Source: Clostridiales bacterium
GTDB taxonomy: Bacteria; Bacillota_A; Clostridia; Peptostreptococcales; Anaerovoracaceae
Assembly (NCBI GenBank): GCA_024697655.1
Contig: JAILFI010000056.1
Span: 1-26,066, forward strand
DNA: 26,066 nucleotides
Reading direction: 5' to 3'
Positions 1-8,038 of the stretch are shown piece after piece. The notes under the pieces are model-generated. The model made no database searches, had not been told where the DNA came from, and saw only the letters and a program-made list of their open reading frames with translations. The first letter of the stretch is position 1; every line of letters starts with the position of its first letter. A program made the position numbers and the translations under genes.

Positions 1-1616
1 GCCCGGCAGATCAGCGTGGTCGTCCCCTTCTTGACGGCCTTGAACGTTGCCGCCCCGTCGATCAGCCCCCCGGTATACTTACTTCCGTCCGGTTTTGTGA
101 CCGTCAGCATCGTCTTGCCGGCTGCGTCAAGATCCCACAGCGCATGGGTGGGATACAGTCGCGGCCGCTTAGTATAATCTGCTACCGGGTATTCATAATC
201 CGGCTTCAATTTGACCTCATCACCGACATAAAGCGTGACGCTGTTCACCCTTGTGTTGGTCGCCGCATTCTTGACATAGACGTATTTCATCGCCTGGTAC
301 TTGCCGCCGGCCGGTGTCGTGATGATGCCCTGGCTCCAGCTCTTATCGCCTTTGGCGCGCGCATGGATCTCAACGACATAGTCCGCCTTGACCGGGCATC
401 TGAACTCCATCGTCCCCGCGGAGAACGACTTGGTCGTCCAGCTGCTCCATCCCCCGCCGCCGATCTTCTTGGTGCGGTAATGGACCTCCCAGCCGCTCAC
501 GGATTCACCGGGGAGCTTGGTCCATTTGAACAATACGGAGCCCACATTGTGCTGGCTTGCCCAAAGGGCTTTGACATGGCAGTTCGTGGTGATTTTGAAA
601 GTCTTTTTGACTGTGCCGGCATATTCCCCGCTGCCCGTGATCGTGATGGTCGCCGTACCGACATTCGTGTTGTTTGCGTACGCCACAGTATAGTCGGTCC
701 CTTTTGTCAGCGTGGCAGCGCCGTCTGTGACAGTGACCGCCGGCGTGATGGCCGCTCCCGTATAGGCAAAGGAACCGCCTCCTGATATGGAGACCGTTGC
801 CTTTGCAATGGATTTCTTTACCGTAAAATCCGCCCCGGTGCCGGGGGCATTCAGTTCGGTCTCATTATTATAGATGTCCTTCGCGTAAATGCTGTCCAGC
901 TGCCACACGCCTGTAGGCGTGCTTTCCGTGATCGGAATATCAGCGTACCACATGTCTGCAGAATCATCGCGGCTCGCGGGGTACGCTTCCGCGCGCGATC
1001 CCGTCTGCGGATCGATATAGTAGAACAGGACCTGACTGACGCCCGTATCGTCGGTCACTGCAACGCCTGCCCTGACCGTATCTCCTGCTGCGGCGACCGC
1101 CGGGGACACTTCCAGCTGCGACGGATCGATCTGAGGTGCGTTCTCCTCTGAACTTGCTCCCGCAACAGTGAACTGCAGCGGCTCGGCTTCAATATTGCTG
1201 CAGGTCTCATTCCCGTTTTCATCTGCGGCATCGAATTCGTAAACACAGTAGCCGCCGTCCACGGTATCTTCTGTGACCGGGAATGCGTATTCATATAACT
1301 CAGTCTCCTCGTTATACTGCATCACCACCCCGGTTTCTTCGGTTCCGTCCGGGTACCGCAGAGACAAAGATACCTCCGCGATCTCCGATGCATCCGTCAC
1401 TCTGACAGAGATGGTCACAGTATCTCCCGGCGAAGCGGTCTTTGGTGAGACAGTCATCACGGCGGTGTCGATCTCCGGGGGATCCGTATCCTGCTGCGTT
1501 CCGGCGACAGTAACCTCTTCATCCGCATAAGCCGCCTGGCTCATTGCCGGAATGAACGTGATCATCATTGCAAATATCAGGACTATACAGCCGATTTTTT
1601 TCATCAAAGGCTTCAT
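1..1616 (-). CDS. Exported multi-domain Ig/FN3-like surface protein (partial, C-terminus beyond window)
   Basis: The reading frame is open for 538 codons from ATG 1616 and runs off the left edge. The start follows a GAAAGGAG ribosome binding site. Residues 1-31 form a Sec signal peptide (basic MKPLMKK, hydrophobic core, likely cleavage after AAYA). Two tandem Ig-like domains follow at about 45-152 and 159-265; they share a PxID...SPxxAxxGDTV...VTD pattern and an aromatic-rich second half. Residues about 270-343 form a shorter repeat of the kind common in clostridial adhesins (KGTDYTVAY.NN..GTATITITG). Residues about 345-436 look like a fibronectin type III domain, and 440-538 the start of a Big-type Ig domain. 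No catalytic motif is seen. A role in adhesion or as a wall-bound scaffold is inferred from architecture. The anchor, if any, lies outside the window, so function is uncertain. Confidence 0.85.
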   Translation of the reverse strand, partial: MKPLMKKIGCIVLIFAMMITFIPAMSQAAYADEEVTVAGTQQDTDPPEIDTAVMTVSPKTASPGDTVTISVRVTDASEIAEVSLSLRYPDGTEETGVVMQYNEETELYEYAFPVTEDTVDGGYCVYEFDAADENGNETCSNIEAEPLQFTVAGASSEENAPQIDPSQLEVSPAVAAAGDTVRAGVAVTDDTGVSQVLFYYIDPQTGSRAEAYPASRDDSADMWYADIPITESTPTGVWQLDSIYAKDIYNNETELNAPGTGADFTVKKSIAKATVSISGGGSFAYTGAAITPAVTVTDGAATLTKGTDYTVAYANNTNVGTATITITGSGEYAGTVKKTFKITTNCHVKALWASQHNVGSVLFKWTKLPGESVSGWEVHYRTKKIGGGGWSSWTTKSFSAGTMEFRCPVKADYVVEIHARAKGDKSWSQGIITTPAGGKYQAMKYVYVKNAATNTRVNSVTLYVGDEVKLKPDYEYPVADYTKRPRLYPTHALWDLDAAGKTMLTVTKPDGSKYTGGLIDGAATFKAVKKGTTTLICR

Positions 1617-1669
1617 GAGCCACACCGCTCCTTTCTCCGGCATAAAATACACAGTCTGCGTTGTCCGTG

Positions 1670-1687
1670 TGCCGGCTTCCGCCGGCA
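1670..1687 (-). other. Hairpin in the 5' leader of the surface protein gene
   Basis: A perfect 7-bp inverted repeat (TGCCGGC / GCCGGCA) with a 4-nt loop lies between the predicted promoter and the ribosome binding site of the downstream surface protein. There is no U-tract after it, so it is not a terminator. I do not recognise a known riboswitch core in the leader of about 100 nt. It may affect mRNA stability or translation. Confidence 0.4.
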
Positions 1688-1731
1688 TCACAAGCTCTGT
1701 TGTCAGACGATTGCTAGTTTCTGACATTCAG

Positions 1732-1761
1732 ATTATACAGGACGTATCAGTTATATAGCAA
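1732..1761 (-). promoter_or_regulatory. Sigma-A-type promoter for the surface protein gene
   Basis: On the minus strand a consensus -10 TATAAT (1737-1732) is preceded, 18 bases away, by a -35 TTGCTA (1761-1756). It lies just after the polC operon terminator and would give a leader of about 110 nt before ATG 1616. Confidence 0.6.
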
Positions 1762-1778
1762 TACGAAAAGCGTACTGA

Positions 1779-1807
1779 AAAGCCCGGAGATCTCTCTTCC
1801 GGGCTTT
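1779..1807 (-). terminator. Intrinsic terminator of the pyrH-polC operon
   Basis: A 10-bp perfect stem (AAAGCCCGGA / TCCGGGCTTT) with a 9-nt loop starts 17 bases beyond the polC stop codon. The U-tract on the minus strand is short (TTTTC), so termination may be incomplete, allowing some read-through into the surface protein gene. Confidence 0.75.
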
Positions 1808-1824
1808 CGCTTGTTTGCTTTCTT

Positions 1825-4800
1825 TTAAAAGAATGACAGCTGATTGGACTCGTCCATACCGTCAAGCAGGCCGATCTTCCGCAGTGCTTCGATGGCGGTC
1901 TTGTTCGCCTTACCGCGGACCTGGATGTCCTCGACCGTCTCGAACGGCCGCTCCCGGTACGCCTCCATGATCGAGCGGGCGGCACTGGTGCCGATGCCCT
2001 CGAGCGCGTTCAGCGACACGACGACCTTGTTGTCGTGGACGGTGAAATGATCCGCCGCGGAATGCTCGAAACTGGGGGCTTCGAACTCGTAGCCTCTTGC
2101 GAGCATCTCATAGATGATCTCCAGCAGCGTCTTCTCGTTCTTCTCTTTGGTGACCGTCTTACCGGGCGGCGCCTCGTCGAGATACTGATCGATCTCGTCC
2201 ATGCGGCTCTCCACCATGCGGATCCCGCCCTGCACGATATCCCAATTGAAGTCCTCGACCTTCGTCGTGCATCTGGCCGCGTAGAAATGCGGCGGATAGT
2301 AGATCTTGAAGTAGGCGATGCGGCAGGACATGATGACGTACGCCGCCGCGTGGCCGCGCGGGAACATGTACTTGATCTTCTCGCAGGAGCCGATGTACCA
2401 CTCCGGCACGCCGTGCTCGCGCATGTCTTTCGACCACTCCGGCCACTCCTTGACCTTGCCGCCGGCGACCTTGCCCTTTCTGACGCGTTCCATGATATCG
2501 AAGGCTTCGGCCTTCGGCAGACCTTTCTCGATCAGGTAGGTCATGATGTCGTCACGGGTCGCGATGACTTCACCCATCGTAGCGACGCCTTTCTTGATCA
2601 GATCCTGCGCATTGCCCGACCAGACATCGGTGCCGTGCGCCAGACCTGTCAGGCGGACCAGATCCCCGATGCGTTTGGGATGTGTGTCGTTGAGCATCCC
2701 GCGGGCGATGGGCGTCCCGAATTCAGGGATGCCGTAACTGCCGTCTGTGAACCGGTACTGCGGATCTTTGATATCCAGCGATTTGGTCCCGAGGAACAGC
2801 TCCATGACCTTCGGATCGTTGATCCGCACCGTCTGCGGGTCGATGCCCGTCGAATTGTGCAGCAGACGGACCATGGTCGGACCATCGTGACCGAGGATAT
2901 CGAGCTTGAGGAGCGCTTCCTCAAAACTGTGATAATCAAAGTGTGTGGTGACGATGCCGTACTCTTTCTTGTTGGCAGGATACTGGATCGGGGTGACCTC
3001 GAAGATCTGATGCCCGTCCGGCACGACGATGATGCCGCCCGGATGCTGTCCGGTAGTCCGCTTCACGTCCTCGCAGCCCTTGGCCAGCCGTTCCCTTTCA
3101 AACCGGCTGACACTCCGGTGTGTCGCTTCACTGTAGGCGGAAATGAAGCCGTACGCGGTCTTCTCCGCAACTGTGCCGACAGTACCGGCCTTATAGGTGT
3201 TCTCCGCACCGAAGATCTCATCGACGTACTTCTGTGCGATCGGCTGATACTCACCGGCAAAGTTGAGGTCGATATCCGGCTCTTTGTTGCCGCTGAAGCC
3301 GAGGAAGGTCTCGAACGGGATCGAATAGCCGTCCCTGTCCATCAGGGTGCCGCATTCCGGACAGTTCTTGTCCGGCATATCGACGCCGCACTCATACTCC
3401 AGCGTGTCGCCCCATTCGAAGTGGCGGCAGTGCGGACATACGTAGTGCGCCGCCAGCGGATTGACTTCGGAGATGCCGGACATGAACGCCGCGAAGGACG
3501 AACCGACCGATCCTCTGGAACCGACGATGTAGCCGTCCGAGTTGGACTTGTCGACCAGCATCTTGGCGGATACGTACAGGACGGCATATCCGTTGTCGAT
3601 GATGCTGTCGAGTTCCTTGTTGAGCCGCTCCACCAGATCCTGCGGCGCAGGATCCCCGTAACGCTCCCGCATCTTCTGTTCACAGCTCTCCCTGAGGATC
3701 TTATCCGCGTCCTTGATGGTCGGGCGCGGGAATTCCCTGCCCGGTGCAGGCGGTATCTTCTCGCACATCGCCGCGACCTTCGCGGGGCCGCCGATGACCA
3801 CATCATAGCAGTCCTGTTCGCCGAAATAGGAGAACTCCTGCAGCATCTCGTCGGTCGTTCTGAAATACAGACCATGATCGCCGCCGATGTCGCTGTAACC
3901 CTGCCCCGCGCGGATGATCTCGCGGAGAATGTTGTCTTCCGGATCAATGTAGTGCGTATCACTGGTCGCGACGACCGGCAGGCCGAGCCGTTTGCCGAGT
4001 TCCAGCACCTTCCTGTTGCAGCTGCGGATATCCTCTTCCGAATTGATCAGCGGATAGCGCGGGTCCTCGATCATAAAGTGGTTGTTCGACAGCGGCTGCA
4101 CTTCCAGATAGTCATAGAACGATGCGATCTCGAGCAATTGCTCCTCCGGGGCACCATTCACGATCGCCTGATACAGTTCGCCCGCCTGGCAGGCCGATCC
4201 AAGGATCAGCCCTTCCCGGTGCTTCTGCAGGACGGACCGGGGCAGGCGCGGTTTTTTATAGAAATAGTCCATGTGCGAATAGCTGATCAGTTTGTACAGA
4301 TTGGTTCGCCCTGTCAGGTTCTTCGCCAGCACGACGATGTGGTACGTGCGGCCGGACATATAGTCGATCTCACCGTTCTCATCGATCTTCCCGGCGTCAT
4401 CGTACAGATACCCTTCCGTGCCGAGGATGACCTTGATCTTGCTGCCGCCCGCATCATACGCTTTGGGCAGCGCATGAACGACGCCGTGGTCTGTGATGGC
4501 GATCGCTTCGTGCCCCCACTTGACGGCGCGCTTGACCAGCGCCTGCGGATCGGAAAGCCCGTCAAGAGCGCTCAGTTTGGTATGCGCGTGGAGCTCGATG
4601 CGCTTCTTTTCACAAGTATCCTCCCGTTCCGGCATTTTCCAGGTGCCGATGTCGCGGGCACGGATGACCATGCTCTTAAGGAACTGATCCTGCTCAAGTT
4701 TGCCGCCGACGATGATATCACAGCCGGGCGACATGACACCTTCGATCTCCGCCCACTCCTTGTTGTCACAGAACATCTTGACACAGACGGACTCCGTCTT

Positions 4801-5547
4801 GTCCGACATATAGAGCGTCACGAGTGTGGACGTATCATCCTTGTCTTTGGAGAACCGCATGGCGCGCTCGGATTTCTTCACGCGGCGCGTCTCCACGGAG
4901 AACACTCTCCCCGCGACTGTGACCGGCACTTCATCGCGCGGCAGCTGCGCCATCGGGATGGGCGGGCGGTCGATGAACCGCCCTTTGATGCGCCCGTCCG
5001 CAAAAGAGCGTTTTTTCTCTTCTTCCGGTTGCTCCGGCTCAGGCGGCGCGTCAAAACTGTCCTGGATGTCCGCAAAGATCTCTTCCTGAGCCTCTTCATT
5101 ATGACGGAACCGCACCGTAACAGGACGGCCCAGTTCTTCACTGACCGTGCGGCTGAAATACGGAGCGGCAGTCCGGTCGAGTTCCTCAGCAGCGCGGTCG
5201 CCCATCACGCTCAGGAACAGCGTTTCCTCTTCAAAGGTGTGCCCTTCCGGCGTCACGGCGCGCATCCACGGATCCTGCTGGTTGTCCTGTACGAGACGCA
5301 GCGCCAGAGGAAGCACGTCCTCCAGTGCGAGCGCGGGCAATACAGCCGTCACCTCAAAGCGTACGTCGGAAAGGCCCGGCACGGCAGCCAGGATCTCGCG
5401 GCGTACAGCCTCCTCCCAGGCGTCGTCCGGTGTAAAGTTGGACGTTCCGGTAAGGAACAGGCACCCTGCGTCTCTCGACAGGACAGCGTCTTCGATGCTG
5501 ACACTCTGTCCGGTATGCAGATGTTTCTCAAGGATCCTGCCAATCAT
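1825..5547 (-). CDS. polC: DNA polymerase III alpha subunit, PolC type, lacking the internal exonuclease domain
   Basis: Replicative DNA polymerase of Gram-positive bacteria, 1240 aa; PolC is usually about 1430-1450 aa. Order of domains: N-terminal domain (1-200), OB fold (about 205-305), PHP domain (about 315-535), polymerase core and C-terminal tail. PHP metal-site residues are visible: LHAH (H320, H322), TDHG (D353, H354), E378, H403, C453, D530/H532. The palm has PDIDLNF with D758 and D760, and D883 in KLDILGHD. A cysteine cluster (C704, C707, C729, C732) matches the PolC zinc finger. The C-terminus QLSFF is a beta-clamp binding motif. The DEDD exonuclease that normally interrupts the PHP domain is absent: only about 18 residues join LYDD (384) to RTYHIVVLAKN (400). 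The ATG overlaps the thioesterase stop as ATGA. It is the last gene of the operon. Identity as PolC is certain; proofreading ability is not. Confidence 0.97.
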   Translation of the reverse strand: MIGRILEKHLHTGQSVSIEDAVLSRDAGCLFLTGTSNFTPDDAWEEAVRREILAAVPGLSDVRFEVTAVLPALALEDVLPLALRLVQDNQQDPWMRAVTPEGHTFEEETLFLSVMGDRAAEELDRTAAPYFSRTVSEELGRPVTVRFRHNEEAQEEIFADIQDSFDAPPEPEQPEEEKKRSFADGRIKGRFIDRPPIPMAQLPRDEVPVTVAGRVFSVETRRVKKSERAMRFSKDKDDTSTLVTLYMSDKTESVCVKMFCDNKEWAEIEGVMSPGCDIIVGGKLEQDQFLKSMVIRARDIGTWKMPEREDTCEKKRIELHAHTKLSALDGLSDPQALVKRAVKWGHEAIAITDHGVVHALPKAYDAGGSKIKVILGTEGYLYDDAGKIDENGEIDYMSGRTYHIVVLAKNLTGRTNLYKLISYSHMDYFYKKPRLPRSVLQKHREGLILGSACQAGELYQAIVNGAPEEQLLEIASFYDYLEVQPLSNNHFMIEDPRYPLINSEEDIRSCNRKVLELGKRLGLPVVATSDTHYIDPEDNILREIIRAGQGYSDIGGDHGLYFRTTDEMLQEFSYFGEQDCYDVVIGGPAKVAAMCEKIPPAPGREFPRPTIKDADKILRESCEQKMRERYGDPAPQDLVERLNKELDSIIDNGYAVLYVSAKMLVDKSNSDGYIVGSRGSVGSSFAAFMSGISEVNPLAAHYVCPHCRHFEWGDTLEYECGVDMPDKNCPECGTLMDRDGYSIPFETFLGFSGNKEPDIDLNFAGEYQPIAQKYVDEIFGAENTYKAGTVGTVAEKTAYGFISAYSEATHRSVSRFERERLAKGCEDVKRTTGQHPGGIIVVPDGHQIFEVTPIQYPANKKEYGIVTTHFDYHSFEEALLKLDILGHDGPTMVRLLHNSTGIDPQTVRINDPKVMELFLGTKSLDIKDPQYRFTDGSYGIPEFGTPIARGMLNDTHPKRIGDLVRLTGLAHGTDVWSGNAQDLIKKGVATMGEVIATRDDIMTYLIEKGLPKAEAFDIMERVRKGKVAGGKVKEWPEWSKDMREHGVPEWYIGSCEKIKYMFPRGHAAAYVIMSCRIAYFKIYYPPHFYAARCTTKVEDFNWDIVQGGIRMVESRMDEIDQYLDEAPPGKTVTKEKNEKTLLEIIYEMLARGYEFEAPSFEHSAADHFTVHDNKVVVSLNALEGIGTSAARSIMEAYRERPFETVEDIQVRGKANKTAIEALRKIGLLDGMDESNQLSFF

Positions 5548-5969
5548 CTGAAATACGACTCCGCTTTTTCTCTCCAGAAAGCCTCCTCCGCGCTGCCCGG
5601 CTCATCCAGTTCCACCGTACAGGGCACGCTCTTTCCGGTCGCCTCATCGATCGTGACAAAAGTCATATAGCCTTCCGCGATGAGTCTTCTGGAAACCATC
5701 TCGTAAACGCCCGTACGCATGGTCATGGACTTGGCGCCGACACGGACGACGGTCACCTCGTACTCCAGGACATAGCCCAGTTTGGCCGGCGCCTTGAAAT
5801 CAAAACTGTGGATGTCTTTGTAGACGATGTTCAGATTTTCGTTGCGCGCTTCGACTGTGGCCATGTAGTTGGCCTCAAAGGCCCACTCCATCGCCCTGCC
5901 CGCGTAGAGTGTCATATGTGCATTGAGGTCTCTGGCGATGACAGTGTGAACGGTTTTAAATGTCTTCAT
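5544..5969 (-). CDS. Hotdog-fold acyl-CoA thioesterase family protein
   Basis: This 141-aa protein has the single hotdog-domain layout of acyl-CoA/acyl-ACP thioesterases. The pattern DLNAHMTLYAGRAMEW (from D14) matches the family's D.N...TL..G....W helix region, and the strand-rich remainder (IHSFDFKAPAKLG, YEVTVVRVGAKSM) fits the fold. It would be cytoplasmic and is expected to hydrolyse acyl thioesters, but its substrate cannot be read from sequence. The start codon overlaps the 3' end of ispG by 14 bases and the stop overlaps the polC start, so it is translationally coupled in the operon. It sits where clostridial operons usually pass directly from ispG to polC. Whether it serves lipid or envelope metabolism alongside cdsA and uppS is inference. 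Confidence 0.8.
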   Translation of the reverse strand: MKTFKTVHTVIARDLNAHMTLYAGRAMEWAFEANYMATVEARNENLNIVYKDIHSFDFKAPAKLGYVLEYEVTVVRVGAKSMTMRTGVYEMVSRRLIAEGYMTFVTIDEATGKSVPCTVELDEPGSAEEAFWREKAESYFR

Positions 5970-7023
5970 AATGCCTCACTAATTCTACCAATGCCGATGT
6001 GATCTCGCTCTCATCGACAACTTTCAGTTTTTCTCCTTTGCGGAACAGCAGCCCTTTGCCGTTGCCGCCTGCCACCCCCAGGTCCGCCTCCGCGGCTTCC
6101 CCCGGCCCGTTGACCTCACAGCCCATGACAGCGACGGTCAGCGGCTTTTTGCCTTCTTCCTGACGCTGTCTGCCGATCGGCATAAGCGCTGCGGTGACGT
6201 CCAGCACGATGGCTTCAAGGTTGACCTTCGTCCTGCCGCAGGTTGGACAGGCCACGATATTGATCGGCTCCTTCTCTCTGCCGCAGGCGGCGAGGATCTT
6301 GCGGGCAGCTGTCACTTCCGCGACCGGGTCCCCTGTCAGCGAAACGCGCATCGTATCGCCGATGCCGTCCATGAGCAGTGTGCCCAGACCGACGGCGGAC
6401 TTGATGATCCCGCTTTCACGGGTGCCCGCTTCGGTCACGCCGATGTGCAGCGGATAGTCGCATGCCTGATCGACCATCCGGTACGCTTCGATGGTCGTCG
6501 GCACGTCGGAGGACTTGAGGGATACCGCGATATCCGTAAAGCCCATGTCCTCGATCCGGCGCACATTGCGAAGCGCGCTCTCCGCCAGCGCTCTGGCGGT
6601 CGGCCCGTACAGCTCGAGCAGGTCCTTCTCCAGGGAACCGGAATTGACGCCTACGCGGATCGGGATCCCCCGCTCCCGGCAGGCATCCACCACGGCCTGC
6701 ACCCGGTCGTCGTCACCGATGTTCCCGGGGTTGATGCGGATCTTGTCCGCACCGCTTCGCACGGCTGCGACTGCCAGGCGGTAATCAAAGTGGATATCCG
6801 CAACGAGCGGCATATCCGTCTTCCGGCGGATCTCGCCGAACGCCTCTGCCGCTTCCATATTCGGAACGGCAAGGCGCACGATGTCACAGCCGGCCTGTTC
6901 CAGCCGCCCGATCTGCGCCAGGCATGCCTTTACATCTTCTGTATGCACGTTGAGCATCGACTGCACGGCGACAGGCGCGCCGCCGCCGATCTTTACGTTT
7001 CTGACTTGGATCTGTTTTTTCAT
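5956..7023 (-). CDS. ispG: 4-hydroxy-3-methylbut-2-en-1-yl diphosphate synthase (IspG/GcpE)
   Basis: IspG catalyses the penultimate step of the MEP isoprenoid pathway, converting MEcPP to HMBPP with a 4Fe-4S cluster. The 355-aa product has the TIM-barrel part (ADIHFDYRLA, KIRINPGNIG) and the cluster ligands: C259 and C262 in CPTCGR, and C302 plus E309 in GCEVNGPGE. I chose ATG 7023 because it opens directly on the conserved MKKQIQVRNVKIGGG start and follows a GGGGG ribosome binding site, one base after the rseP stop. An 18-codon upstream extension lies within rseP and is unlikely. Together with dxr in the same operon it supplies the isoprenoid precursors used by uppS. Confidence 0.96.
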   Translation of the reverse strand: MKKQIQVRNVKIGGGAPVAVQSMLNVHTEDVKACLAQIGRLEQAGCDIVRLAVPNMEAAEAFGEIRRKTDMPLVADIHFDYRLAVAAVRSGADKIRINPGNIGDDDRVQAVVDACRERGIPIRVGVNSGSLEKDLLELYGPTARALAESALRNVRRIEDMGFTDIAVSLKSSDVPTTIEAYRMVDQACDYPLHIGVTEAGTRESGIIKSAVGLGTLLMDGIGDTMRVSLTGDPVAEVTAARKILAACGREKEPINIVACPTCGRTKVNLEAIVLDVTAALMPIGRQRQEEGKKPLTVAVMGCEVNGPGEAAEADLGVAGGNGKGLLFRKGEKLKVVDESEITSALVELVRHYEDI

Positions 7024-7024
7024 A

Positions 7025-8038
7025 TCAGCCCCCGAACAGCGGTGCAATGAACCGCACGATATCATTCCAGGTAACATACAGCATCAGGGCGATCAGAACA
7101 AGGAAACCGGCGATGTTGACCTTGGCTTCCATCTCATCGGTCACCCGTTTGCCTGTCAGTTTTCTGATGACGACGAATACGAGCCGCCCGCCGTCGAGCG
7201 CCGGGAACGGCAGCAGGTTCATGATCCCGAGGTTGAGCGAGATCAGCGCCATCAGATAGATCATATTGAGCAGCCCTGTCTTGACCGTCTGATTGACGAT
7301 ATAGACGATCCCCACCGGGCCGGACAGTTCCTTCGCGGAAACGCCGCCGGTGAACAGCTGCTTGAGTACGCCGTACATGTCGCGGGTGAGATTCCAGGTC
7401 GCTCTCGGCCCCTGGACGAACGCCCCCGCGAGATCCTTCTCAAAGGCCGGCTGTACGCCGATCATACGGCGGCCGCCTTCTTCGTAAGTCCCGCTGACGA
7501 TGGTGATCTCTTCCCCGTCCCGCCGTACGACGATCGTCTGTTCCTCGGTCTCCGAAGAATTGATATAAGCAGTAAGATCCGTCCATTCCTCGACAGGATG
7601 ACCATTGACAGAGACCAGTTCATCTCCTGTCAGAAGCCCCGCTTCCTGTGCCGGACTGCCGTCGATGATCACGTCGAGCGTGGTCGTCGCTGTCCCCATC
7701 TGATAGGTCAGGAAGATCATCAGGAGCAATGCCAGCAGAAAATTCATCGCCGGTCCCGCAACGAGGATCACGGCTTTCTGCCAGGATTTTTTATTGCTGA
7801 AAGCACGCGGATCTTCCGACTCTTCGTCTTCTCCTTCCATCTCGCAGAAACCGCCGATCGGGAAGACCCTGAGAGAATACTCCGTCTCGCCTTTCTGCTT
7901 CTTCAGAAAGGCGGGGCCCATGCCGAGCGCGAATTTGTTCACCCTGACGCCGCACGCCTTGGCGGCGGCAAAGTGCCCGAATTCGTGTATGAAGATGAGG
8001 ATGCAGAACATCAGGATCGCAGCGATAGCAGTGATCAT
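7025..8038 (-). CDS. rseP: Site-2 intramembrane zinc metalloprotease, RseP/RasP family
   Basis: A membrane-embedded M50 protease of 337 aa. The zinc site HEFGH (H18, E19, H22) lies in the first membrane helix and the third ligand is D282 in the LDGG motif near the C-terminus. A PDZ domain spans about residues 118-185 (DGSPAQEAGLLTGDELVSVNG). Further hydrophobic segments occur near 90-112, 255-280 and 305-322. The family cleaves anti-sigma factors and signal-peptide remnants within the membrane. Its ATG overlaps the dxr stop (ATGA), consistent with translational coupling. The substrate in this organism is unknown; no anti-sigma factor is encoded nearby. Confidence 0.95.
   Translation of the reverse strand: MITAIAAILMFCILIFIHEFGHFAAAKACGVRVNKFALGMGPAFLKKQKGETEYSLRVFPIGGFCEMEGEDEESEDPRAFSNKKSWQKAVILVAGPAMNFLLALLLMIFLTYQMGTATTTLDVIIDGSPAQEAGLLTGDELVSVNGHPVEEWTDLTAYINSSETEEQTIVVRRDGEEITIVSGTYEEGGRRMIGVQPAFEKDLAGAFVQGPRATWNLTRDMYGVLKQLFTGGVSAKELSGPVGIVYIVNQTVKTGLLNMIYLMALISLNLGIMNLLPFPALDGGRLVFVVIRKLTGKRVTDEMEAKVNIAGFLVLIALMLYVTWNDIVRFIAPLFGG

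Noticed and set aside
2035..5670. A 1211-codon open frame on the plus strand opposite polC
   Set aside because: It is the mirror of a GC-rich coding strand. Its translation is rich in Arg, Asp, His and Leu with no recognisable domain, while the minus strand encodes an unmistakable PolC.
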